Shown here: in pieces, positions 8,477 through 17,025 of the stretch
How the letters are laid out: the number at the start of each line of letters is the position of its first letter
Numbering within the stretch: the first letter of the stretch is position 1
DNA from: Paenibacillus monticola
GTDB lineage: Bacteria; Bacillota; Bacilli; Paenibacillales; Paenibacillaceae
Length of the DNA stretch: 64,000 nucleotides
Assembly: GCF_009664975.1 (NCBI RefSeq)
Contig: NZ_WJXB01000014.1
Location: 62,001-126,000, forward strand
Reading direction: 5' to 3'
Notes under the pieces: model-generated
Told to the model about the DNA's origin: nothing
Seen by the model: only the letters and a program-made list of their open reading frames with translations
Database searches by the model: none
Translations under genes and position numbers: made by a program

Positions 8477-9310
8477 ATGCGCATTGATTCCCATCAGCAC
8501 TTCTGGAGGATTGAACGGGGAGACTACGGCTGGATCACACCTGAGTTGCCGCTGTTATATCGGGATTACCTGCCGGAGCATTTGCTACCCCATTTGGAGA
8601 AGCATGGAATAGACGGGAGTATCGTCGTTCAAGCAGCGCCAACACTCGCTGAAACAGAATATATCCTTTCCCTCAGCGATCAGTCGGAGCGAGTCGTTGG
8701 AGTTGTGGGTTGGCTGGATCTGACAGATCCTGCTTATCGGGAGCATTATATGCGGTTCAGCAAGCATCCCAAGTTTCTGGGAGTTCGCCTCATGATTCAG
8801 GAGCTGGAGGATGCGAATGTGATCCTTGAACCAGCATATATGGAAGCGGTTAAATGGTTGGCAGATCGGAATAGTTGTGTGGATTTGCTGGTGACTGCAA
8901 ACCAATTAGGCCCGGTGGTGAAGCTGCTGGAACGGGTGCCGCATCTGCGCTGCGTAATGGATCATATAGCCAAACCGCCGATTGCGAATGGCGTATGGGA
9001 ACCATGGAGCAGCCAGCTTAGTGAAATAGCCACTTACTCGAATGTCTATTGCAAGCTCTCCGGCATGGTGACCGAAGCTGATCCGGATAGCTGGCAGGAG
9101 GCAGATTTCCTACCTTATATCAGACATGTGCTGCACTGCTTTGGGTCTGAGCGGGTGATGTTCGGCAGCGATTGGCCGGTATGTCTGCTGTCCGCAAGCT
9201 ACGATGAAGTGATGGAAGTGCTGGAGCGAGGGCTGCCAGATGAGTACACACAAGAGAAGCGAGAAGCTCTATTCGGGCGGAATGCGGCTGATTTCTATAG
9301 ATTACTATAA
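8477..9310 (+). CDS. Sugar lactonase of the amidohydrolase-2 family (probable L-galactono-1,5-lactonase)
   Basis: 277-residue amidohydrolase with the family's metal motifs: HxH in DSHQHFW (His6, His8), the central His in CVMDHIAKP, and the catalytic Asp in MFGSDWPV. Relatives hydrolyse 1,5-lactones of L-fucose, L-galactose or L-rhamnose. The genes that follow (tagaturonate reductase, altronate dehydratase, L-galactose dehydrogenase homologue, L-galactonate dehydrogenase homologue) point to L-galactono-1,5-lactone as substrate, giving L-galactonate. L-fuconolactone remains an alternative from this sequence alone. First gene of the operon; AAGGAGG lies ten bases before the ATG. Cytosolic, no signal peptide. 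Confidence 0.85.
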   Translation: MRIDSHQHFWRIERGDYGWITPELPLLYRDYLPEHLLPHLEKHGIDGSIVVQAAPTLAETEYILSLSDQSERVVGVVGWLDLTDPAYREHYMRFSKHPKFLGVRLMIQELEDANVILEPAYMEAVKWLADRNSCVDLLVTANQLGPVVKLLERVPHLRCVMDHIAKPPIANGVWEPWSSQLSEIATYSNVYCKLSGMVTEADPDSWQEADFLPYIRHVLHCFGSERVMFGSDWPVCLLSASYDEVMEVLERGLPDEYTQEKREALFGRNAADFYRLL

Positions 9311-9334
9311 CTGATACGAAATGGAGCTGAAGGC

Positions 9335-10876
9335 ATGGGATTGGATATAGTGGAGCAGAGATTGAAGCTGTCCTGCTTGCAGAGCACGGATCGCCAAGGT
9401 GCCGAAGAGGTCAGGCGTACACCGGTAAAAATACTGCAAATTGGCGAAGGAAACTTTTTGCGCGGTTTCTTCGACTGGATGATCAACGAGTGCCGCAAGC
9501 AGGGGAATTTCGAGGGCGGTGTAGCTATATGCCAGCCCCGGCGTTCAGGAAGCTCCAAGCTGGAGACACTCAAGATGCAGGATGGTCTATATACTTTGGT
9601 TATTCGCGGTCTGGAGCAAGGAAAGTTGGTGGAGAAGTCCGAGGTCATTCCGGTGGTGTCCAGTGCGATTGATCCTTATCAGGACTGGGAGGACTTTCTG
9701 AGTCTAGGTCAAAGCCCGGAGCTTGAGATTATAGTGTCGAATACTACGGAGGCAGGTTTGATCTACCGTCCAGAGTTGCTTGTGGAAGGAACACCAATGG
9801 AGTCTTATCCCGGAAAGCTGGCCTATTTGCTGCACAAGCGATTTACTGCTTTTGCGGGTGATCCTGGTAAGGGTCTGCTGATTCTGCCACTCGAATTGCT
9901 GGAGCGAGGTGGCGATGAATTGAAGCGCTGTGTGCTGCAGTACAGTCAGGATTGGGGTTTTTCTACAGATTTTATGGAATGGGTAGAGCGAGATAATCGC
10001 TTCCTGAACAGCCTGGTGGATCGGATCGTAACCGGTTACCCTGAGAGTGAAGCTGAGGCCTGGTTTGCCAAATTGGGCTACCGTGATGAGCTGCTGAATG
10101 TGGCCGAGCCTTATCATTTCTGGGCCATTGAAGGCGAAGTTGAGCTGGAGCAGCAGCTGCCACTGCAGAAATCCGGGCTGAATGTGCATTGGGTGCAGGA
10201 TCTCCGGCCTTTTCAGCAGCGAAAGGTGCGTATTCTGAACGGCGCGCATACCTTGATGACTCCACTGGCTCTACTGCATGGCTTGGTTCATGTAAGAGAA
10301 GTTATGGAGCATGCGAAATTTGGTGCTTATGTAGCAGCTGCTGTAGAGCAGGAGATTATTCCGTCGATGTCTAGGACAACGTCGCTGGAACCCTCGGAGC
10401 TGCTTCTATATGCGGAAAGTGTCTATGAACGATTCAGTAATCCCTTTATTCGGCATAATCTTGCCGATATCGCGCTAAACAGCCTCGCGAAATTCAAGGT
10501 TCGGCTGCTGCCTTCCATCGAGGCATATGTGGAACTGGGCCGCGGACTGCCAGAACGTCTAATTCAAGGGTTGGCGGGTCTGCTGCGCTATTATAAGGTG
10601 CAAGAGACAGCGACGGGGTTCCAAGGGACAACCTTACTGGGTGAAAAGTACCCATTGCATGATGATCCAGCACTTCTGTCTATCCTCGCAGCAACTTGGC
10701 ACGGCGCAGAGGGCAGAGCCTTGGTCGATACGGTAGCCATGTTATTGAACAATGAGGATCTGTGGGGCAGCAGCTTAGGCCGGATTGAAGGATTGGTAGA
10801 AGCGATTACTTATTACTTAGAAGAACTGGAGGGAAGCTCCTATGAAGCAGTGGATTTCTTTGCACGAAAAAGATGA
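9335..10876 (+). CDS. uxaB: Tagaturonate reductase (altronate oxidoreductase)
   Basis: 513 residues of the polyol-specific long-chain dehydrogenase family. The UxaB landmarks are present: ILQIGEGNFLRGFFDWMI for NAD binding, QDGLYTLVIRG, VSNTTEAGL, LVDRIVTGYP, then the catalytic-lysine block RKVRILNGAHT followed by NPFIRHNLADIALNSLAKFKVRLLP. It reduces D-tagaturonate to D-altronate with NADH. It resembles tagaturonate reductase more than the fructuronate or mannitol enzymes. Its 3' end overlaps the altronate dehydratase gene by 35 bases in another frame, which suggests translational coupling. Confidence 0.9.
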   Translation: MGLDIVEQRLKLSCLQSTDRQGAEEVRRTPVKILQIGEGNFLRGFFDWMINECRKQGNFEGGVAICQPRRSGSSKLETLKMQDGLYTLVIRGLEQGKLVEKSEVIPVVSSAIDPYQDWEDFLSLGQSPELEIIVSNTTEAGLIYRPELLVEGTPMESYPGKLAYLLHKRFTAFAGDPGKGLLILPLELLERGGDELKRCVLQYSQDWGFSTDFMEWVERDNRFLNSLVDRIVTGYPESEAEAWFAKLGYRDELLNVAEPYHFWAIEGEVELEQQLPLQKSGLNVHWVQDLRPFQQRKVRILNGAHTLMTPLALLHGLVHVREVMEHAKFGAYVAAAVEQEIIPSMSRTTSLEPSELLLYAESVYERFSNPFIRHNLADIALNSLAKFKVRLLPSIEAYVELGRGLPERLIQGLAGLLRYYKVQETATGFQGTTLLGEKYPLHDDPALLSILAATWHGAEGRALVDTVAMLLNNEDLWGSSLGRIEGLVEAITYYLEELEGSSYEAVDFFARKR

Positions 10877-12359
10877 TGTCATTATTGCGCTGAAGGATTT
10901 CCTGAAGGGTGAAGAGATTCTTTTTGGAGAGCAAGGGCCAGGCGGGCTTCGTTCTTTAATCGTATTAGAGGATGTGCCGAGTGGTCATAAAATAGCGATA
11001 CACCCTCGGCAGACGGGTGACGATGTGTTCAAATACGGCTACTCTATTGGCAAAGCCAAAAGTGAGCTGTTGATCGGAGATTGGGTGCACCATCATAATT
11101 TGGGTACCGGCTTGAAAGGGATTCTGGATTACGCCTACCAGCCAACGGTGGCAACTGAATGGACTGCTCCGACGCAAAGCTCTGGCCGGACGTTTCAGGG
11201 CTACTTGCGCAGCAATGGTGAAGCTGGAATCCGCAATGAAATCTGGATTATCAATACGGTGGGTTGCATCAATAAAACAAGCGAGATTCTGGCGAATCGT
11301 GGGAACGCCCTGTACCAGAGCCGCGATATCGACGGCATTCATTACTTCTCTCATCCCTACGGCTGCTCTCAGCTGGGCGATGATCATGGGTATACCCAGC
11401 AACTGCTAACTTCATTGGCATTACATCCGAATGCAGGGGGTGTGCTGGTGGTGGGGCTCGGCTGCGAGAACAACCAGATTGATGCTTTTCAGGAGAAACT
11501 GGGCGAATTTGATCCGAGACGAATCAAATTCATGAAGGCGCAGGAGGTAGAGGATGAGATAGAGTCTGGATTGGAGCTGCTTGGTGAACTGGTAGATTAT
11601 GCCGAGACATTTACTCGTCAGCCGCTGCCTCTATCTATGCTGAAGATTGGGTTGAAATGCGGCGGTTCGGACGGGCTGTCCGGGATTACGGCGAACCCAT
11701 TGGTGGGTGCTGTCTCCGACTGGTTGATCTCGGAAGGGGGGACGGCTATCCTGACCGAAGTTCCAGAGATGTTCGGAGCCGAGACGATTCTGATGAACCG
11801 CGCGGCCAATGCCGAGGTATTCGGGCAGATTGTAGAGTTGATTAATGACTTCAAGCAATATTTCCTGAAGCATGATCAGGAGATCTATGAGAATCCGTCG
11901 CCGGGCAACAAGGCGGGGGGAATCAGTACGCTTGAGGAGAAGTCGCTTGGGTGTACGCAAAAAGGCGGACACGGCATCGTGACCGATGTGCGAGCCTACG
12001 GAGAGCGGGTCACTCAAACGGGACTGAGCCTGCTGCAGGGTCCCGGTAATGATCTCGTTTCCGTGACCGCGCTTACCGCTGCGGGTGCCCATCTGGTGCT
12101 GTTCACGACTGGCCGAGGTACTCCTTTCGGCGGCCCTGTGCCGACGATCAAGATCGCCAGCAACAGTGGACTTGCTGTACGCAAGCCAAAGTGGATCGAT
12201 TTCAATGCTGGCAAGCTTGTAGAAGGAGCAGATATGAAGGACGTCTCTGCCGAATTCGCAGAGTATGTGATACGGCTGGCCTCGGGTGAAGAGTATACCA
12301 GAAACGAGTTGAATGGCTTTCGCGAGATTGCGATTTTTAAAGATGGTGTCATTCTATAA
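10842..12359 (+). CDS. uxaA: Altronate dehydratase
   Basis: 505 residues with an N-terminal SAF-like domain (about 1-95) and a C-terminal altronate/galactarate dehydratase domain. Blocks match the enterobacterial enzyme: GIRNEIWIINTVGCIN, HPYGCSQLGDDH, VVGLGCENNQ, LKCGGSDGLSGITANP, LTEVPEMFGAE, ENPSPGNKAGGISTLEEKSLGCTQKGG, FTTGRGTPFGGPVPTIKIASNS. It dehydrates D-altronate to 2-keto-3-deoxy-D-gluconate, the last step encoded here. KDG kinase and aldolase are not in the window. The start lies inside the end of uxaB with GGAGGGAAG upstream. Confidence 0.93.
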   Translation: MKQWISLHEKDDVIIALKDFLKGEEILFGEQGPGGLRSLIVLEDVPSGHKIAIHPRQTGDDVFKYGYSIGKAKSELLIGDWVHHHNLGTGLKGILDYAYQPTVATEWTAPTQSSGRTFQGYLRSNGEAGIRNEIWIINTVGCINKTSEILANRGNALYQSRDIDGIHYFSHPYGCSQLGDDHGYTQQLLTSLALHPNAGGVLVVGLGCENNQIDAFQEKLGEFDPRRIKFMKAQEVEDEIESGLELLGELVDYAETFTRQPLPLSMLKIGLKCGGSDGLSGITANPLVGAVSDWLISEGGTAILTEVPEMFGAETILMNRAANAEVFGQIVELINDFKQYFLKHDQEIYENPSPGNKAGGISTLEEKSLGCTQKGGHGIVTDVRAYGERVTQTGLSLLQGPGNDLVSVTALTAAGAHLVLFTTGRGTPFGGPVPTIKIASNSGLAVRKPKWIDFNAGKLVEGADMKDVSAEFAEYVIRLASGEEYTRNELNGFREIAIFKDGVIL

Positions 12360-12385
12360 TTCTATCTTAAGGAGTGTATGAACGA

Positions 12386-13321
12386 ATGAAATACAGACCG
12401 CTGGGTGCAACCGGATTGGACGTTTCCGTCCTAAGCTTTGGGGCTTCATCACTGGGCTCCGTATTCAGAGACATTAACGAAGAGGAAGGCATTCGCACCG
12501 TCCATACCGCAGTAGAGCAGGGCATTAATTATATCGATGTGTCTCCTTATTATGGATTGACCAAGGCCGAAGCGGTACTGGGCAAAGCGATTAAGGGCTT
12601 GTCCCGGGATCAATTCTTATTGTCTACGAAGGCAGGCCGGATCGGCGCGGAGGAATTTAATTATACAGCAGCGCATATCACGGCCAGCTTAGAAGCTAGT
12701 CTGAAGCGGTTGGAGACGGATTATGTAGATATTTTGCTGCTGCATGATATGGAGTTTGTCCCTTTTCAACAGGTGATCGAAGAGGCAATTCCGGCCTTGT
12801 ATCGCTTGAAGGAGCAGGGGAAGGCCCGATTTGTCGGTGTTTCCGGCTTGCCACTGCATGTATTTGAGCAAACACTGGCTAAGGCTGAGCTGGATGTGAT
12901 TCTCTCCTATTGTCATTATTCGCTGAATGATACTTCCTTGCTTAATATATTACCGCTGCTGCAGCAAAAAGGTGTTGGACTTGTGAGTGCTTCACCTATC
13001 TCGATGGGTCTGCTTAGCACAAGACCTGTAGCGGAGTGGCATCCAGCACCTGAAGAGCTGAAACGGGTCTGCAAGCTGGCTGCTGCGCATTGTGCGGCCC
13101 AAGGAGAGGACTTAGCCAAGCTGGCCGTCCAATTCTCGGTGGCGAATGAGCAAATCCCAACCACTCTGGTTAGTACGGGCAGTGTAGTGAATATCACCAA
13201 TAACATCGCTTGGACAGATGAACCTATGAATGAAGAGCTTCTACAAGAGGTGCTGGAGATTCTGCAGCCGATTCATAATCTTACCTGGCCGAGCGGAAGA
13301 ACGGAATATAACCTGCAGTAG
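12386..13321 (+). CDS. L-galactose 1-dehydrogenase-like aldo-keto reductase
   Basis: 311-residue aldo-keto reductase with the catalytic tetrad visible: Asp51, Tyr56 in SPYYG, Lys82 in STKAG and His120 in LLLHD. It is strikingly like plant L-galactose dehydrogenase of vitamin C synthesis: shared GASxLGSVF near the N-terminus, ILSYCHYSLNDTSLL, KGVGLVSASPISMGLL, EWHPAPEELK and the ending NLTWPSG. It should oxidise L-galactose to the 1,5-lactone with NAD. L-fucose dehydrogenases are close relatives and cannot be excluded. A GTG at 12374 opens the frame earlier but lies inside the AAGGAG ribosome site, so ATG at 12386 is preferred. Confidence 0.87.
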   Translation: MKYRPLGATGLDVSVLSFGASSLGSVFRDINEEEGIRTVHTAVEQGINYIDVSPYYGLTKAEAVLGKAIKGLSRDQFLLSTKAGRIGAEEFNYTAAHITASLEASLKRLETDYVDILLLHDMEFVPFQQVIEEAIPALYRLKEQGKARFVGVSGLPLHVFEQTLAKAELDVILSYCHYSLNDTSLLNILPLLQQKGVGLVSASPISMGLLSTRPVAEWHPAPEELKRVCKLAAAHCAAQGEDLAKLAVQFSVANEQIPTTLVSTGSVVNITNNIAWTDEPMNEELLQEVLEILQPIHNLTWPSGRTEYNLQ

Positions 13322-13353
13322 AAATAAATCCAAACAGAGCGGAGTGGTGGAAC

Positions 13354-14367
13354 GTGAAAAGTATTGTGTGTGAGCAGCCGGATCTTTTTATATTCAAGGA
13401 GATGGAGGAACCTGAGCTTAGTCAAGGGTCTGCGCTGGTACGCATTCGACGCATTGGCATCTGTGGAACTGACCTGCATGCCTATAAAGGCAAGCAGCCC
13501 TTCTTTACATATCCGCGAATTCTGGGCCATGAGCTGGCTGGCATAATTGAGGAGATCGGCGACAATGATCTGGGTCTGCGGATCGGCGATCAGGTCAGTA
13601 TTATTCCTTATATGCACTGCGGGAAATGCATCGCCTGCCGCAATGGAAAAACCAACTGCTGCACGGATATGCAGGTGTTCGGGGTGCACATTGATGGTGG
13701 CATGAGAGAACGGGTATCCGTGCCGCTAAGCCATCTCATCCAGACCAACGGCTTAACGCTGGATCAAAGCGCTCTGCTTGAGCCGTTCAGTATTGGCATG
13801 CATGCGGTACGCAGATCCGAGCTGCGCGCCGGCGAGGTTGTGCTTGTCATTGGAGCGGGGCCGATTGGCCTCGGGGTGATGGCTTTTGCCAAGCAAAGAG
13901 GGGCTACGGTGATTGCCATGGATCTCAATGAGGAGCGGCTGGACTTTTGCCGGAAATGGGCGAAGGCAGATTATACCGTCAACGCAGGCCAGAATCCAAG
14001 CGAACAAATTGCCAGCATTACGGGCGGAGACTACCCTACAATAGTGTTCGATGCTACCGGGAATCAACGCTCGATGACGGATGCGTTCAGATACGTAGGC
14101 CATGGCGGCAAGCTGGTTTATGTCGGACTGGTCCGCGAGGACATTACCTTCAATGATCCGGAGTTTCATAAACGGGAAATGACGGTCATGGGCAGCCGGA
14201 ATGCGACGCTGGAGGATTTCGATCAGGTGATGGCAGCGCTGAAGAGCGGAACCATTCATGTGGAGCCATACATTACGCACCGCGTGCCGTTCGGGGAGAT
14301 GATATCTCATTTCGACAGTTGGCTGCTGCCGGAAGAGAAGGTTATCAAGGCTATGGTAGAGTTGTAG
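13354..14367 (+). CDS. lgoD: Zinc-dependent L-galactonate 5-dehydrogenase (LgoD-like)
   Basis: 337-residue medium-chain dehydrogenase. Catalytic zinc ligands Cys37 (GICGTD) and His59-Glu60 (GHE), the structural-zinc cysteines 89, 92, 95 and 103, and the GAGPIG dinucleotide loop at 167-172 are visible. Blocks such as TNCC, GVHIDGG, DATGNQ and DPEFHKREMTVMGSRNAT closely follow E. coli LgoD (YjjN), which oxidises L-galactonate to D-tagaturonate. That product is the substrate of the uxaB product three genes upstream, which strongly supports the assignment. L-gulonate or other sorbitol-type substrates are possible. GTG start with GGAG about nine bases upstream. Confidence 0.85.
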   Translation: MKSIVCEQPDLFIFKEMEEPELSQGSALVRIRRIGICGTDLHAYKGKQPFFTYPRILGHELAGIIEEIGDNDLGLRIGDQVSIIPYMHCGKCIACRNGKTNCCTDMQVFGVHIDGGMRERVSVPLSHLIQTNGLTLDQSALLEPFSIGMHAVRRSELRAGEVVLVIGAGPIGLGVMAFAKQRGATVIAMDLNEERLDFCRKWAKADYTVNAGQNPSEQIASITGGDYPTIVFDATGNQRSMTDAFRYVGHGGKLVYVGLVREDITFNDPEFHKREMTVMGSRNATLEDFDQVMAALKSGTIHVEPYITHRVPFGEMISHFDSWLLPEEKVIKAMVEL

Positions 14368-14414
14368 TAGGTTTGAAGAAGCAGGGCAGCATGCAGGGAA
14401 AATAGTGTCACATG

Positions 14415-14457
14415 AAAAGAGCGTTTCCGCGGGTAGTGAGGCGGAGGCGCTCTTTTT
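14415..14457 (+). terminator. Terminator of the L-galactose operon
   Basis: AAAAGAGCG at 14415-14423 pairs with CGCTCTTTTT at 14448-14457, with an inner TCCGC/GCGGA stem and a T-run. Confidence 0.85.
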
Positions 14458-14504
14458 GCTGTGTTCGGCAGATTATTATAGGGATAGGAGACTTAGGAAG
14501 CACG

Positions 14505-14513
14505 TGTTATAAT
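14505..14513 (+). promoter_or_regulatory. Extended -10 promoter element
   Basis: TGTTATAAT at 14505-14513 (TG, one base, TATAAT) about 75 bases before the lipoprotein gene. No good -35 is seen, which is common with an extended -10. Confidence 0.5.
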
Positions 14514-14588
14514 CTTGCAATATAAACATACAACGGATTATTAGTAGAGTCACAGTAATTTTGCTGCTGGGAATAGGAGGAAGTAGTC

Positions 14589-15299
14589 TTGCACAAAAGA
14601 TTGTTATGGCTCATTATAGGACTGCTCTCCATGCTTCTGCTGTTATCAGGCTGCGCCAAAGGCACGGCTCATATCACTGTGCACATGAATGGAAGTATTG
14701 ATGTTGCGCTCAAACTTCGGTTGGATGCCAGTACACAAGCCCTATTAAGCGGGAAGATAGAAGATTCTTTGGTCAGCAAGCTGCAGGCAGCAGGCATTCC
14801 GCTCCAGAAGATCAAGGACGGCAAAGCCACAGAATATCAATTTCTGAAATCATATGCTTCCGTTAAGGATATGAAGTCTTTCTCAGGGAAATGGGAGGGT
14901 ATCGATACCAAGGTAAGTACGCAGAATAGATGGTTGTATACCAAATACAGCGTTGAGGCCCAACCTCAAATGAATGTTTACATCGATAAAGCCATGGATA
15001 ATATAGGCTCTCTTGGCGTTCCAAAGTCGCTGGCTCGGCTACTTCTGCAAAGCTTTGCTGTTGATTTCAAATTAACCCTGCCGATAGATCTGTTTGGCGA
15101 TAATAATGCGACCGTTCAGGAAGGCCGGACTCTGACCTGGCATATTACGCTAGCAGATACTAAGCCGATTCAAATGGAAGTGTACATACCCAATATCAAG
15201 AATATTGTGATCGCTGCAAGTGGTTTAGCTTTAATATTGGTAGTAGTTGTTGTTCTTTGGATCAGAAGAAGAAAAGGAAGAACTTTGCGGAAGTCATGA
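14589..15299 (+). CDS. Membrane-anchored lipoprotein, LppM/DUF3153-like
   Basis: 236 residues. A lipoprotein signal ends in LLLLSGC, so the cysteine near residue 22 should be lipidated. The body is a beta-rich extracellular domain (TAHITVHMNGSIDVALKLRLD and later ADTKPIQMEVYIPN). A C-terminal transmembrane helix (IVIAASGLALILVVVVVLWI) and a basic tail follow. This arrangement recalls the DUF3153/LppM lipoproteins, function unknown. TTG start with GGAGG eight bases upstream. The gene is monocistronic, between a terminator and a repeat-rich intergenic stretch. Confidence 0.75.
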   Translation: MHKRLLWLIIGLLSMLLLLSGCAKGTAHITVHMNGSIDVALKLRLDASTQALLSGKIEDSLVSKLQAAGIPLQKIKDGKATEYQFLKSYASVKDMKSFSGKWEGIDTKVSTQNRWLYTKYSVEAQPQMNVYIDKAMDNIGSLGVPKSLARLLLQSFAVDFKLTLPIDLFGDNNATVQEGRTLTWHITLADTKPIQMEVYIPNIKNIVIAASGLALILVVVVVLWIRRRKGRTLRKS

Positions 15300-15333
15300 T
15301 CTATGAACCCCCGAGGGAAGGCTTGATGCTGCT

Positions 15334-15409
15334 GAATTCTGTATTTTTTACAACTTTTCATCCAAAAGTATTCCTTTAAAGTTACAATGTTGTACAAAAT
15401 ACAGGATTA
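15334..15409. repeat. Imperfect inverted repeat of about 21-base arms
   Basis: The arm at 15334-15354 (starting GAATTCTGTATTTT) is matched in reverse by 15389-15409 (GTTGTACAAAATACAG...). Related GTACAAAATACA text recurs at 15572-15584. It looks like a dispersed intergenic repeat. Confidence 0.5.
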
Positions 15410-15606
15410 CAGTGGCTAGGGGTGCTACAGCGAGTGAAAGTTGGATTTAATACATGATTTTAGCGATGTATAGTGGTTTGGAGTAGAGAATTTTGGATTT
15501 TATACATCATTTATCGCTGCCTGCTATTTAAAGCGCTAGGAACCATTTGATTTTGCCGAGATGAATTCTATTGTACAAAATACATTTAAAATCACAAAAA
15601 GCTAAA
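15410..15606. other. Non-coding stretch with degenerate ATACA-containing units
   Basis: No gene is seen. TTTAATACATGATTTTAGCG (15444-15464 region), TTTTATACATCATTTATCGC (about 15498-15518) and GTACAAAATACA near 15572 look like diverged copies of one unit. Confidence 0.4.
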
Positions 15607-15645
15607 AAACAAGCAAGTTTCCGAATATTGGAGACTTGCTTGTTT
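15607..15645 (-). terminator. Terminator of the minus-strand LacI gene
   Basis: A stem of AAACAAGCAAGT with ACTTGCTTGTTT, extended by TCC/GGA; on the minus strand it is followed by a run of T. Confidence 0.8.
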
Positions 15646-15686
15646 CTGTTATCAATCTACTGCAGTACGGTTTGAGATTCCCCTGT

Positions 15687-16706
15687 TTACTCCGGAGCAG
15701 GACCCGTCGACTGGCGGACCAGCAGCTTCGTTGGCAGTAGCAGCTCTGTAAAGGGTTCGTTTGGATGGTCGATTCGCCACATCAGCTGTTCGACCGCCTT
15801 ATGTCCGTATAGTTTCAAATTCACATCCATGGTAGTAATAGTAGGCGTAGAGATCTGAGAGAGATAGCCATTATCGAAGCTGACGATAGATACCTGTTCA
15901 GGGACCCGGACTCCTAACTGCTGAAGTGTAGAACATAACAGGAAGCCTAAGCCATCATTCATACAAAACCAAGCACTAGGCTGCTCTTCCAGTGATTGTA
16001 TGGATTTCAACATGTAGATGGCACTTTCTTCGGCATCTCTGAGAATCCATTCCTCCCGTACAGGAAGACCGAGTTCATTCATCGCTAACTGGAAGCCTTC
16101 GAAGCGTTCATAGTAGCTGGGCGAGAGAGAAGTATTGCCGAGCATTCCGATCTTGCGATGACCTAACTGAGCCAGGTGATGAATAGCCTCAAAAGCGCTG
16201 AAGCGGTTGTTGGTCAGGATTGAGTCTGCATGGATGTAAGGGTGGTGATGGTCGATCAGTACGGTAGGCTTGCCTGTTGCAATAATGGAATTAATATAGT
16301 CGGTTGTGATATGGGATAAGATCAACACCCCTTCAACGGACGGATTTTGCAAAATTCCAGGGATTAATAATTGCTCCGCCGCTTTTTGGCTAATCGATTG
16401 AATCTGTAGATTCATGCCTCTGGCGGTTGCCTCTTGTTCAACTGTTAAGTAAATTTCCCCGAAAAAACTCTTCATAGAAAAAGCGAAATCTGAAGCGATT
16501 AGCGCAATGGTTCCCGCTCTCCGGGCTGCCGGGGCTGGGCTTCTGAGAGAGGATGAATATACATATCCCATCTGATTCGCTGTTTCCACGATCAATTTAC
16601 GAGTGTCCTCGCTTACTCCATCTTTGCCAGACAAAGCTTGAGAAACAGAGTTCTTGGAAAGGTTCAGCCGTTCGGCAATATCCTGCATCGTTACTTTATC
16701 TTTCAT
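15687..16706 (-). CDS. LacI-family repressor of the ABC/GH130 sugar operon
   Basis: 339 residues. The N-terminal DNA-binding helices (VTMQDIAERLNLSKNSVSQALSGKDGVS) and the effector domain (GTIALIASDFAFSMKSFFGEIY, VEGVLILSHI, VSIVSFDNGYLSQISTPTITTMD, ending in PTKLLVRQST) are typical LacI/GalR. It is divergent from the sugar ABC operon, and the region between carries two copies of TTGTAACGTTACAA, its probable operators. A GTG at 16715 would lengthen the protein by three residues but overlaps the GAGGTG ribosome site, so ATG at 16706 is preferred. The effector is unknown; a manno-oligosaccharide or its breakdown product fits the operon. Confidence 0.92.
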   Translation of the reverse strand: MKDKVTMQDIAERLNLSKNSVSQALSGKDGVSEDTRKLIVETANQMGYVYSSSLRSPAPAARRAGTIALIASDFAFSMKSFFGEIYLTVEQEATARGMNLQIQSISQKAAEQLLIPGILQNPSVEGVLILSHITTDYINSIIATGKPTVLIDHHHPYIHADSILTNNRFSAFEAIHHLAQLGHRKIGMLGNTSLSPSYYERFEGFQLAMNELGLPVREEWILRDAEESAIYMLKSIQSLEEQPSAWFCMNDGLGFLLCSTLQQLGVRVPEQVSIVSFDNGYLSQISTPTITTMDVNLKLYGHKAVEQLMWRIDHPNEPFTELLLPTKLLVRQSTGPAPE

Positions 16707-16825
16707 GGAGTACACCTCATGGTTTCAAGTTCTATCATCGTTCAAAGTTAGTGTGGATTGGTATAAAAAAAAGACAACCGCAGAAACTACAGGAAAGAAT
16801 GACTACTATTAGATTACAACATTTT

Positions 16826-16839
16826 TTGTAACGTTACAA
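16826..16839. promoter_or_regulatory. Operator O1: perfect palindrome TTGTAACGTTACAA
   Basis: A 14-base perfect palindrome with central CG, as in LacI-family operators. It is about 55 bases upstream of the ABC operon -35 box and close to the divergent regulator gene, so it could serve autoregulation. Confidence 0.75.
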
Positions 16840-16880
16840 TATAATCTTGTTAAATAGGGTATTATATAATGCTATCGAGG

Positions 16881-16909
16881 TTGACAAATAGACTGTAATG
16901 CACAATAAT
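16881..16909 (+). promoter_or_regulatory. Promoter of the sugar ABC operon
   Basis: TTGACA at 16881-16886, a 17-base spacer, then AATAAT at 16904-16909. It lies between the two operators. Confidence 0.6.
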
Positions 16910-16949
16910 AAGGTTATTCAAGCGCTTTCAGAGTTTCGGTAATCTCATT

Positions 16950-16963
16950 TTGTAACGTTACAA
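16950..16963. promoter_or_regulatory. Operator O2: second TTGTAACGTTACAA within a larger inverted repeat
   Basis: The sequence is identical to O1, with centres 124 bases apart. It lies about 35 bases after the predicted transcription start. CAGAGTTT at 16929-16936 and AAACTCTG at 16962-16969 form an additional inverted repeat across it. Confidence 0.75.
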
Positions 16964-17025
16964 ACTCTGGGCATATCATTATAAAGATTCTTGCTCTAAC
17001 AGAAAGAACGAGGAGGTCTACAATC

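Noticed and set aside
9335..12359. Classical D-galacturonate (uxa) pathway
   Set aside because: No uxaC isomerase or uronate transporter is nearby, and the adjoining L-galactose/L-galactonate dehydrogenases explain uxaA and uxaB better.
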